DNA from: SFTJ01 sp045613305
GTDB lineage: Bacteria > Bacteroidota > Bacteroidia > Bacteroidales > Muribaculaceae
NCBI GenBank assembly: GCA_045613305.1
Contig: JAZLAU010000014.1
Span: 1-14,551 of the forward strand
DNA: 14,551 nucleotides
Direction: 5' to 3'
The position numbers were made by a program, and so were the translations under genes. Positions 7,081-13,896 of the stretch are shown here, in pieces (the stretch's first letter is position 1; the number at the start of each line of letters is the position of its first letter). The notes under the pieces were generated by a model, which was not told the origin of the DNA, made no database searches, and saw only the letters and a program-made list of their open reading frames with translations.

Positions 7081-8283
7081 TTATGCTTTAGCTCGCTTTA
7101 GGCGACGGTTTATATTAGCATTTACTACGCAGTAGTCGATAGTTGGAGCAAATGCGTTCATTAGAAGCACTGCAAGCATTGCGCCTTCTGGATAACCGCC
7201 GTTGTAAGTGCGGATTAGGACGGCAAACACACCGATAAGGAAACCGTAGATGTATTTACCTACGTTGGTGCGGGCTCCGGTAACAGGGTCGGTTGCCATA
7301 AATACTGCAGCGAATGCGAAACCTCCGTAGCAAATTTGCTCAATTGGGCTAAGCAGTGATGCTGGGTAAAGTGGGCTTGCAAATGCATGTGCCAAAGCCC
7401 CCATAGCCAAACCGCCGGCAAACACAGAAAGCATGATGCGCCAAGATGCCACGCCTGTGAAAAGAAGGATTGCGCCGCCTAATAATATAAATAATGTGGA
7501 AGTTTCTCCAACTGAACCAGGAATCAAGCCCAAGAATGCTTCCCAAGTCGACAAAGGTTCGCCAATGATGTTAGTGATAGAAAGGGTATCTCCAACGTTT
7601 GTTGTTACTTGTCCAAGAGGGGTTGCTCCTGAGTAGGTGTTAACCAATGTTCCTGCTCCAAGTCCAAACACAGAGTCGGTGGCAACAAATACGCCGTCGC
7701 CCGACATCTTTGAAGGATAGCTGAAGAATAGGAATGCGCGAGTTATCAATGCCACGTTGAAGATGTTCATACCAGTGCCGCCAAACACTTCCTTAGCGAA
7801 GATTACTGCAAACGCAGTTGCAACAGCAATCATCCATAGTGGGGTGTTGATAGGGCAGATTAGAGGTATCAACAAACCGCTTACCAAGAAACCTTCGTTG
7901 ATTTCGTGTCCGCGGATTTGTGCTGCTATGAATTCGATTCCCAAACCAACGGTGTATGAAACCACGATGCTTGGTAATACGGCTACAAGGCCGAAGATGA
8001 ACTTGTCGATAAATGTTGCTTCTTGGCCAATTGCGAGATAGTGTTGGTAGCCCACGTTAAACATACCGAACAATAGAGCAGGTATGAGTGAAACCACCAC
8101 AATAATCATTGTGCGCTTCAGGTCGTTGCTGTCGTGAATCTGTACGCCTATTTTGCCTGAAGTGGAATTTGGCGTGAATAGAAAGGTCTCAAAACCATCA
8201 TACACCGATTGCAACTTGGCGAGCTTACCGCCAGGCTGAAATGCGGGCTTGATGTTGTCCATGAATTTTCTTAGTGCCTTCAC
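7081..8283 (-). CDS. nqrB: Na+-translocating NADH:quinone reductase subunit B (covalent FMN)
   Basis: NqrB is the largest membrane subunit, part of the Na+ channel and binding covalent FMN. The 400-residue protein is strongly hydrophobic with about ten helices. It has the flavinylation motif TYSGATPLG (acceptor T221) and the conserved segments EINEGFLVSGLLIPL, EVFGGTGMNIFN, FMATDPVTGA and NGGYPEGAMLAVLLMNAFAP. The N-terminal MDNIKPAFQPGGKLAKL is typical and supports this start. It lies 56 nt downstream of nqrA; that gap holds no terminator or promoter I can support. Confidence 0.98.
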   Translation of the reverse strand: MKALRKFMDNIKPAFQPGGKLAKLQSVYDGFETFLFTPNSTSGKIGVQIHDSNDLKRTMIIVVVSLIPALLFGMFNVGYQHYLAIGQEATFIDKFIFGLVAVLPSIVVSYTVGLGIEFIAAQIRGHEINEGFLVSGLLIPLICPINTPLWMIAVATAFAVIFAKEVFGGTGMNIFNVALITRAFLFFSYPSKMSGDGVFVATDSVFGLGAGTLVNTYSGATPLGQVTTNVGDTLSITNIIGEPLSTWEAFLGLIPGSVGETSTLFILLGGAILLFTGVASWRIMLSVFAGGLAMGALAHAFASPLYPASLLSPIEQICYGGFAFAAVFMATDPVTGARTNVGKYIYGFLIGVFAVLIRTYNGGYPEGAMLAVLLMNAFAPTIDYCVVNANINRRLKRAKA

Positions 8284-8339
8284 TTTGAATCTCTTTTATA
8301 GTTAATATTCTTTTAATTCGATTTTAAAGAGTGTGCGGT

Positions 8340-9653
8340 TTAGCACATTTCGGCGCGTAGGCGGTTGAGGCCTTCGCGAACTATGCGCTGCAACTCAATC
8401 TTTGATGTATCGGCATATTCAGCCAAAGCGAAATCTTCGGGTGCTACTTCGTAGATGCCGAGCTGCTCCATCTTTTCGATGTTGAATGCGATGATTGCCT
8501 TAAGCAGGAACTCAGAGTAGATGTCCATAGGAATCATGTCGTCGTATTCGCCTGCCATGACAATGGCGCGTTCGCCACCGTTGATTTTTGCGTCGAACGA
8601 TGCCGCCTTGTTGCCAAATAGCCAACTTGTGAAGCTGCGGTAGATGCTAAACTTCTTAGGGCTAATTGATGCCCAACCCATGAATTCATCTTTTTTGTTG
8701 ATGTTAGGGATGGCAGTGATTTGACGATAAGGAGCACGAATGAAACCTTCGGCGCATACGGGTGAACCTGTGAGCACGTTGCCTGAGATGATGCGTGTGT
8801 TTTCGTCGTCAGCCACATTGCCCTTGACGATGCTTGCAACAGGAGCGCCCATGATGCACTTCACGAGTTGAGGCTTTTGTGTCTTTTCGCCGGTTACTGC
8901 AACGATAGTGCTGAAGTCAACGTGTCCGTTGGTTAGCAATTGTCCGATTTTGATTACAGTGGTGATGTGTGTAGTCCATATCACTTCGCCCTTGTTTACA
9001 GGCTTAATGTTTGCAGCCTGAATGCCAGCATTGCCGGCAGGGTGAGGGCCGTTGAAAACAACGGTGTTTTCGCTTTCGATTACATTGTTTGGCTCACAGC
9101 CGAGATAAACGTTGCCGCTTGTCAGGCTCTTTAATGCTTCGATGCCTTTTTTGATGAAGGCTTCGTTGCCCTTGGTGTACACTTCAGAAGGTGCAGCCAA
9201 TGGGGCAGAGTCGAAACATGTCACGAAAATGTCGCGAGGAGTGTCGTTTGGAGAAGGCACAACGTCGTATGGGCGTTGTCTTAACATTGCCCAAAGACCA
9301 GACTCGAGCAGTGCTTCCTTAACATTTTCGGTGTTGATTTTCTTGCATTGTTGAGCGTCATCGGCCTCGATTACGATGGCTTCTATTTTGCGTCGTTCGC
9401 CACGGCGCACCTCTTTGATGGTGCCGCTGACAGGTGCGCAAACTTTGATGCTTTCGTTGGCCTTGTCGTGATAGATGGCTTCGCCAGCAATGATTGTTTC
9501 GCCTTCTTTCTTTTCAAGGCGTGGTACAATGCCGGTAAAGTCGTCGGGTTCGATAGCATAAATAGGCGCTTTTGGCGCTTCAATAATTGAGGTATCTGTG
9601 ATGCCTCCCTTAAGCTTTAGGTTGTAACCTTTTTTTAGTTTTATTGTATTCAT
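8340..9653 (-). CDS. nqrA: Na+-translocating NADH:quinone reductase subunit A
   Basis: NqrA is the soluble cytoplasmic subunit and first gene of the operon. The 437-residue protein opens with the family signature INTIKLKKGYNLKLKGG-like segment (here from M1), has a barrel-sandwich region with CAPVSGTIKEVRRGERRKIEAIVIE (about 72-96), and contains FNGPHPAGNAGIQ in its central domain and SPKKFSIYRSFTSWLFG near the C-terminus. No covalent cofactor motif is expected or seen. Gene order A-B-C-D-E-F is the classical one. The start at 9651-9653 is the only ATG that precedes the conserved N-terminus. A probable -7 element lies at 9689-9696, giving a leader of about 30 nt. Confidence 0.97.
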   Translation of the reverse strand: MNTIKLKKGYNLKLKGGITDTSIIEAPKAPIYAIEPDDFTGIVPRLEKKEGETIIAGEAIYHDKANESIKVCAPVSGTIKEVRRGERRKIEAIVIEADDAQQCKKINTENVKEALLESGLWAMLRQRPYDVVPSPNDTPRDIFVTCFDSAPLAAPSEVYTKGNEAFIKKGIEALKSLTSGNVYLGCEPNNVIESENTVVFNGPHPAGNAGIQAANIKPVNKGEVIWTTHITTVIKIGQLLTNGHVDFSTIVAVTGEKTQKPQLVKCIMGAPVASIVKGNVADDENTRIISGNVLTGSPVCAEGFIRAPYRQITAIPNINKKDEFMGWASISPKKFSIYRSFTSWLFGNKAASFDAKINGGERAIVMAGEYDDMIPMDIYSEFLLKAIIAFNIEKMEQLGIYEVAPEDFALAEYADTSKIELQRIVREGLNRLRAEMC

Positions 9654-9688
9654 TTGTATAAATGATGATTATACTATTAATTTATCTA

Positions 9689-9696
9689 CAAAGATA
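9689..9696 (-). promoter_or_regulatory. nqrA: Probable -7 element of the nqr operon promoter
   Basis: On the minus strand this is TATCTTTG, a perfect TAnnTTTG. The -33 box is weak: the best candidate is ATTG (9722-9719) at 22 nt spacing. The predicted start is near 9683, about 30 nt before nqrA. The identical octamer precedes the carboxyltransferase gene at 1876-1883. Confidence 0.5.
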
Positions 9697-9898
9697 GGCA
9701 AAAAACAATATATATAAGCAATTTTTGGGGTACAAAACACATTATTTAAAGAAAAAATTCAGTAAATAGGCTTTCGTTTGGTCTAAATTCTTAAATTGTG
9801 GTCAAAATATCTCATTGAGGCGGTGGGTAATTGAGGCGTGCAAAGAATATAAAGATGTTAAAAACCAATATTAAGCCTAAAAAAAAGAATAAAAGCAC
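9697..9898. other. AT-rich divergent intergenic region with a short direct repeat
   Basis: This segment separates the divergent nqr and exbB promoters. I see no gene in it. The only distinct feature is a direct repeat of ATTGAGGCG at 9814-9822 and 9830-9838 (16-bp period), about 60-85 bp upstream of the exbB -33 box. It might bind a regulator acting on either operon, but this is only a possibility. Confidence 0.35.
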
Positions 9899-9930
9899 TT
9901 TGTTATATTGAAATATTTATAATATATTTG
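9899..9930 (+). promoter_or_regulatory. Consensus Bacteroidota promoter for the exbB-exbD-exbD-tonB operon
   Basis: TTTG at 9899-9902 and TATATTTG at 9923-9930 are spaced by 20 nt, an exact match to TTTG-N19-21-TAnnTTTG. Transcription should start near 9937, leaving an exceptionally long leader of about 250 nt before exbB. Confidence 0.75.
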
Positions 9931-9936
9931 CAGTTG

Positions 9937-10186
9937 ATTAGTTGACAAAAACCGTCTAAGAGTAGGCTACATAAAGGGGCCTATGGCGAGAACTGTTTGA
10001 TATACAGTGCTGTAAACGAATCGAGCCGAATAAAAAGGTTAGATGTGAGACATATAGCTAAACTTAAATATCATGAAAAATGTCGAATAAAGGGCATAGT
10101 AGTGGTGTGCAGGGAGGCTAAAAGAACGATAACTATTAACACTATTAATAATTAAAATCATCAAAAAACTAACAAATTAATTAATT
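9937..10186 (+). other. Long 5' leader of the exbB operon, possibly structured
   Basis: The roughly 250 nt between the predicted transcription start and the exbB ATG has no ORF of useful size; only tiny frames such as MARTV at 9983-10000 occur. Several short hairpins can be drawn: TAGGC/GCCTA (9963-9967 with 9979-9983), ACTGT/ACAGT (9992-9996 with 10004-10008), and TTAG+ATGT with ACAT+CTAA (10039-10046 with 10050-10053 and 10058-10061). The ACAT strand could instead pair downstream as GACAT/ATGTC (10049-10053 with 10080-10084), so two exclusive folds are possible. The last 50 nt are A/T-rich and open, typical of a ribosome-accessible start. I do not recognise a known RNA family. Confidence 0.4.
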
Positions 10187-10993
10187 ATGGAAGCTCAAAA
10201 GCCTAACAAACCAGCTAAGGCCACTACTAAGAAGAAAGGTGGTATTAACGCATTTTTGGTAATCATCCTATGTTTCATTGCATCTGTATTGATGTATGTG
10301 TTCGTACTTGGTAACCCAGCTAACTTCGAAAACGGTCACCCAGTTAACTTGCTTGGTACTGTACACGAAGGTGGTTTCGTTGTACCTATCATCTGGGGTC
10401 TTGTGTTTATGGTAGTTGTTTTCACAGTAGAACGCTTTATCGCTCTTAACAAGGCAGCAGGTAAGAAGAACGCAGACAAGTTTGTTGCTGAACTTAAGAA
10501 GGCTCTTGAATCAGGCAATGTAGCAGCTGCTAAGAAAGTTTGTGAAGACCAAAGTGGTTCAATCGGTAACGCAGTTCTTTGCGCAGTTAACAAGTACGAA
10601 GAAATGCTTGCTGAAACTTCACTAAAGAAGGAAGACCGTGCATTGGCAATCCGCAACGCTCTAGACGAAGGTATCAACTTCGAAATGCCAACATTGCAAC
10701 AAAACATGCCAATTCTTTTCACTGAAACAACTCTTGGTACTCTTATGGGTCTGTTCGGTACTGTGCTTGGTATGATCAAGTCATTCTCTGCTCTTGGTAA
10801 CTCAGGTGCTCCTGACTCTTCAGCTCTTTCTCAAGGTATTTCTGAAGCTCTTGTAAATACAGCATCAGGTATCGCATGTGGTGCATTGGCTGTAATTTCT
10901 TACAACTACTACGACACAAAGATTAACGACATCACTTACAAGATGAACGAAGCAGGTGCTGCTATCATCTCAGTGTTTGAAGCTAAGGCTTAA
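10187..10993 (+). CDS. exbB: ExbB-type proton channel (MotA/TolQ/ExbB family)
   Basis: The 268-residue inner-membrane protein would form the channel pentamer that, with ExbD, uses the ion gradient to drive TonB. A basic N-terminal stretch (KATTKKKGG) precedes the first helix (about 20-42). A second helix (about 66-86) is followed by a large cytoplasmic segment, then two closely spaced helices at about 178-200 and 222-245. The conserved signatures are ETTLGTLMGLFGTVLGMIKSF and GISEALVNTASGIACGALAVISYNYY, the pore-lining TolQ/ExbB motifs. Codon choice is strongly biased (GGT, CTT, AAG, AAC, CGT), suggesting high expression. It is the first gene of a four-gene operon, with 49 nt to the next. Confidence 0.95.
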   Translation: MEAQKPNKPAKATTKKKGGINAFLVIILCFIASVLMYVFVLGNPANFENGHPVNLLGTVHEGGFVVPIIWGLVFMVVVFTVERFIALNKAAGKKNADKFVAELKKALESGNVAAAKKVCEDQSGSIGNAVLCAVNKYEEMLAETSLKKEDRALAIRNALDEGINFEMPTLQQNMPILFTETTLGTLMGLFGTVLGMIKSFSALGNSGAPDSSALSQGISEALVNTASGIACGALAVISYNYYDTKINDITYKMNEAGAAIISVFEAKA

Positions 10994-11042
10994 TCGTAAA
11001 AGAAATATTTTAATTGAGAATAAATAAAGCAAAAGATCAACT

Positions 11043-11744
11043 ATGAAAGTACAGACAGAGAAAAAGTCCCCATTCATCGACATGACTGCGATGAGTGACG
11101 TTACTGTGCTCTTGCTTACCTTCTTTATGTTGACATCTACATTCTTGCAAAAAGAACCAATCACAGTTATCACGCCAGCTTCAGTATCTGAAGAAAAGGT
11201 TCCTGAACAAAACTTGATTACAGTTCTTGTAAACACAGACGGTAAGGTGTTTGTATCACTAGCCGGTGACCGTGACTCAACACAATCGAGCGATAAGGTT
11301 CGTATGGAGTTGATCAAGAATGTAGTAGCGGAATACAATAGATTGAATCCAAACGGAAAGGTTGAATTGAAGCAATCTCACGTTGAAACATTTGGTGGTA
11401 TCCACATGTTTGGTTTGCCAATTAAGCAACTAACAGCATGGTTGGAAGCATCTCCAGATGATCGCGATAAGATGATCGACCCTAAGGAAAATCCAAATTG
11501 CGGTATTCCAATTGACATAAATGAAGATGTAGCCAAACCAAATGAATTCCAGATTTGGATGAAGGCAGCCTATAACACAACAAACGATAACCTACAAACA
11601 GCTATCAAGCAAGGTAAGGGTATTGCAATTAAGGCAGACGCTAACACTCCATACTCTATTGTTCAAGTGGTTATGGATAACCTACAGACTCTAAAGATGA
11701 ATAAGTTCACATTGTTAACAGCCCTAAAAACTGAAGGAGAATAA
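11043..11744 (+). CDS. exbD: ExbD/TolR-family biopolymer transport protein, first copy
   Basis: The single N-terminal helix (about 16-36) carries the proton-translocating aspartate D19 in IDMTAMSDVTVLLLTFFML, equivalent to D25 of E. coli ExbD. At 233 residues it is much longer than classical ExbD (about 140). The extra part is a middle section (about 90-170) before the usual C-terminal periplasmic fold, where GIAIKADANTPYSIVQVVMDNLQTLKMNKFTLLTALK is the recognisable end. Enlarged ExbD proteins are known in Bacteroidota. The stop is 2 nt before the next ATG, and the gene's last codons contain AAGGAGA, which can serve as Shine-Dalgarno for the next gene. Confidence 0.93.
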   Translation: MKVQTEKKSPFIDMTAMSDVTVLLLTFFMLTSTFLQKEPITVITPASVSEEKVPEQNLITVLVNTDGKVFVSLAGDRDSTQSSDKVRMELIKNVVAEYNRLNPNGKVELKQSHVETFGGIHMFGLPIKQLTAWLEASPDDRDKMIDPKENPNCGIPIDINEDVAKPNEFQIWMKAAYNTTNDNLQTAIKQGKGIAIKADANTPYSIVQVVMDNLQTLKMNKFTLLTALKTEGE

Positions 11745-11746
11745 TC

Positions 11747-12421
11747 ATGGCAAAAGGAAAGAAATATACCGTACAAAAAGACGTACGCGTTGACTTCACC
11801 CCTATGGTGGACATGAATATGCTTTTGATTACCTTCTTCATGCTTTGTACCACAATGATCAAGTCTCAAACCCTTCAAATCGCTTTGCCATCAAACGAGA
11901 AGGTTGAGAAAGAAGAGCAAAATAAGGTAAAGAAGTCAGAGGCAATTACAGTGATTCTTGACAGTGAGTTGAATTCGGAAGGATTCCCAGTAAAGGATTT
12001 CGTTTATTACTATGAAGGTATGCCACAAGTTACCCAAGAAGAAGGCGGTAGCGTAGTTAGCAACATGCAAGAAATTGCATTCTTGCCTAACGAAAATGGT
12101 AAGGCACAAGGTATTCGTGCTATCTTCCAAGAACGTAATAAGCAAGTTCTTGAAAAGATTAATGTTTTGAAGGATAAATGGAAGGCAAAAGAAATTAATG
12201 ACTCTGTTTATCAAGCAAAGGCAAAGGAAATCCGTAACGACTCAACGCTAACTCGTCCAGTAGTAATCATCAAGGCTACACCTAACGCAAGTTACTCAAG
12301 CCTTGTAACAGCACTTGACGAAATGCAGATCAATAACATCAGCCGTTATCAGATTGACCGCATCAACGCAACTGACTCGGCAATGATGACTCCATTCTTG
12401 TTGGAAAGACTCAAGAAGTAA
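11747..12421 (+). CDS. exbD: ExbD/TolR-family biopolymer transport protein, second copy
   Basis: The 224-residue protein has D22 in VDFTPMVDMNMLLITFFML as the essential membrane aspartate, followed by a periplasmic part. It contains a predicted helical, charged insertion (about 118-160, FQERNKQVLEKINVLKDKWKAKEINDS) before the C-terminal ExbD fold (PVVIIKATPNASYSSLVTALDEMQINNISRYQI). It resembles the preceding ExbD only in the helix and terminal fold, so the two are old paralogues that probably form a mixed dimer inside the ExbB pentamer. Start ATG 11747-11749 is 6 nt after an AAGGAGA. The gap to tonB is 44 nt with no terminator. Confidence 0.93.
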   Translation: MAKGKKYTVQKDVRVDFTPMVDMNMLLITFFMLCTTMIKSQTLQIALPSNEKVEKEEQNKVKKSEAITVILDSELNSEGFPVKDFVYYYEGMPQVTQEEGGSVVSNMQEIAFLPNENGKAQGIRAIFQERNKQVLEKINVLKDKWKAKEINDSVYQAKAKEIRNDSTLTRPVVIIKATPNASYSSLVTALDEMQINNISRYQIDRINATDSAMMTPFLLERLKK

Positions 12422-12465
12422 GATCGAAATAAGTTGAATTATTAAAATCAGAAAGGAATTTAATT

Positions 12466-13326
12466 ATGGCAAAGAATGTAGATCTTACATCGAAAGAATG
12501 GTGTGACCTGGTGTTTGATGGTCGCAATAAAGCATATGGTGCGTATACCCTACGCATGGACTCTAAGCCACGCCACCTTAAGGCATTTATCTTGACAATT
12601 ATTGGTGCTATTGCACTCGGTATTATTGCATTCGTTTACATGAGTGCTGTAAGATATATCGAAGAACAAAGAATTGCAGATGAATTGTCGCAAGTAGAAG
12701 TGGTTCTTGACTCAGCTGAAGAAGAAGAAGCTGAAGAAGAAGAAGAATTGGAACGCTACGAAGAACCAGAGCCAGAAGCTCTTCCAGAAGAAATTCTTAA
12801 TACTGTAAAGGTAACTGAGTTGCTTATCGCTGAAGACGAAGAAGTTCGCGCTGAAGACGAAATCAAGACTCAGGATGAATTGAAGGAAACAGAAACTGCG
12901 TTCGGTCAAACTGACTTCGACCAAGGTACTGACGACCGTAACGTAACTCGTGAACACAAGAACGAAGTTATCGTTGAAGAAAAGAAGCCAGAACCAGTTA
13001 AGGAAGAAATCTTCAAGGCAGTAGAACAGATGCCAACATTCCCAGGCGGTGACGCTGAATTGATGAAGTGGTTGCGCGACCATATCAACTATCCAACAGT
13101 TGCTATGGAAAACAATATCCAAGGTCGTGTAATCGTACAATTCGTTGTAACTAAGACTGGTAAGGTTGGTGAAGTTAAGGTTGTTCGTTCAGTAGACCGT
13201 GATTTGGACCGCGAAGCTGTTCGCGTATGTAAGTCTCTTCCAGACTTCATTCCAGGTCGTATGAATGGTCAAGCTGTAAACGTATGGTACACTCTACCAG
13301 TACAATTCAAGCTTCAAGGTAACTAA
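12466..13326 (+). CDS. tonB: Energy transducer TonB
   Basis: The 286-residue protein has a cytoplasmic N-terminus with the Bacteroidota TonB signature (LVFDGRNKAYGAYTLR, 15-30), one membrane helix (about 38-60), a periplasmic spacer and a TonB C-terminal domain (about 187-284) with YPTVAMENNIQGRVIVQFVV and NVWYTLPVQFKL. It would link ExbB/ExbD to SusC-like and other TonB-dependent transporters. The spacer (about 66-145) is dominated by Glu and Asp rather than Pro-Glu/Pro-Lys repeats; only short PEP motifs occur (101-103, 175-177). The Glu run is coded by a near-pure GAA tract around 12718-12750, which may change length by slippage. Residues from about 166 onward, plus the 3' non-coding DNA, are duplicated in the next gene. 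The terminator is at 13353-13384. Confidence 0.96.
   Translation: MAKNVDLTSKEWCDLVFDGRNKAYGAYTLRMDSKPRHLKAFILTIIGAIALGIIAFVYMSAVRYIEEQRIADELSQVEVVLDSAEEEEAEEEEELERYEEPEPEALPEEILNTVKVTELLIAEDEEVRAEDEIKTQDELKETETAFGQTDFDQGTDDRNVTREHKNEVIVEEKKPEPVKEEIFKAVEQMPTFPGGDAELMKWLRDHINYPTVAMENNIQGRVIVQFVVTKTGKVGEVKVVRSVDRDLDREAVRVCKSLPDFIPGRMNGQAVNVWYTLPVQFKLQGN
12718..12750 (+). repeat. GAA trinucleotide tract in the TonB spacer
   Basis: Consecutive GAA codons interrupted once or twice by GCT code for the acidic run at residues 85-94 of TonB. In-frame slippage would alter spacer length without a frameshift. Confidence 0.7.
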
Positions 13327-13487
13327 TCTGAATTAATTTAGATTAAATATAGGTCGCCGGTGCATCTGCATCGGCGGCTTTTTTGTTTAATATGCTGACT
13401 TGTTATAGTTATTTTGTTGTGGGGGATTGTGCTTTTAATGGTTGTTGTGTTTCGTGATGTGGCAAGAAAACGCATTGCAGTTTTCGG
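12964..13487 (+). repeat. Segmental direct repeat, copy 1 (tonB 3' end, terminator, downstream DNA)
   Basis: This segment aligns to 14029-14551 with an offset of 1,065 bp in the coding part and 1,064 bp after a one-base gap near 13346. Hand counts give 275 of 300 matches over 13021-13320, and 135 of 136 over 13352-13487. Similarity fades upstream of about 12964. Copy 1 continues past 13487, but copy 2 is cut by the window edge, so the right boundary is unknown. Confidence 0.95.
13353..13384 (+). terminator. Terminator of the exbB-tonB operon
   Basis: Stem 13353-13363 pairs with 13368-13378 (11 bp, mostly G-C with two G-U pairs) around the loop ATCT, followed by six T. An identical stem with loop ATCA occurs after the downstream chimeric gene. 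Confidence 0.9.
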
Positions 13488-13680
13488 ACGGAAGAAGTTA
13501 AAAAAGGGGGGGCGTGATTAGAGTTTAGTTTGTTAAGTGTTAAACGTGCAAAAAAGAATGTTAGAAATGTTGCGCAAATTGGTGTTAAATTGTGCGGAAT
13601 AAAAAGTTTTAAATTTCTTAACCAAATTTTCGGTGTGTTGAGATAATTTATACGGCAATTTACATTAACTTTATGAAACA
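13488..13680. other. Non-coding intergenic stretch, with A6G7 homopolymer
   Basis: No gene is visible; open frames here, on either strand, lack recognisable protein features. It holds an A6-G7 homopolymer junction at 13500-13512. A loose -7 candidate, TAACTTTA, is at 13666-13673 (one mismatch) with no clear -33 box; it would start a transcript near 13680. Promoter assignment for the following lipoprotein gene is therefore uncertain. Confidence 0.4.
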
Positions 13681-13703
13681 ATATGAGCATGTGCAATATT
13701 AGA

Positions 13704-13809
13704 ACGGCCGACGTTAAAGGAAAAGCAAAACTGTTGATACAAAATGCTTCTTCATAGAAAAGAAGGTAATTAAAATACGTAGTCGTTTTGCCAGCGTCAA
13801 TCTAGCCGT
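13704..13809 (+). other. Possible nested RNA structure in the leader of the TonB-domain lipoprotein gene
   Basis: Four complementary segment pairs are properly nested: ACGGC/GCCGT (13704-13708 with 13805-13809), GACG/CGTC (13710-13713 with 13795-13798), GCAAAAC/GTTTTGC (13725-13731 with 13785-13791) and CTTCTT/AAGAAG (13747-13752 with 13760-13765, 7-nt loop). Together they make an elongated stem with internal loops, about 90 nt before the ATG. A 24-codon frame (13683-13757) has its stop in the terminal loop. I recognise no known RNA class; helices are short, and folding statistics are needed. Confidence 0.4.
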
Positions 13810-13896
13810 GAGTGGTGAGTGTAAATTAAACTGAATGCTGTTTGTAAAGTCACAAAAACAGAGAGAAAACAATAATTATATTATAAAAAGACTGAT

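Noticed and set aside
9937..10186. exbB leader as a known non-coding RNA (tmRNA, RNase P, SRP, 6S)
   Set aside because: None of the hallmark conserved segments of these RNAs is visible, and its position between promoter and ATG fits a leader better.
12712..13140. Minus-strand 142-codon frame opposite tonB, with a related one at 13876-14205
   Set aside because: The similarity between the two is fully explained by the segmental duplication of the sense-strand tonB sequence. The Phe-rich run is just the complement of GAA codons.
13500..13512. A6G7 tract as a phase-variable switch
   Set aside because: Seven G is short for slippage-based switching, it is not placed within a recognisable promoter or coding frame, and nothing invertible lies near.
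13409..13696. Minus-strand 95-codon frame in the region after tonB
   Set aside because: It is low complexity, has no signal or domain, starts at no supported promoter and spans the edge of the repeat. I treat it as chance.
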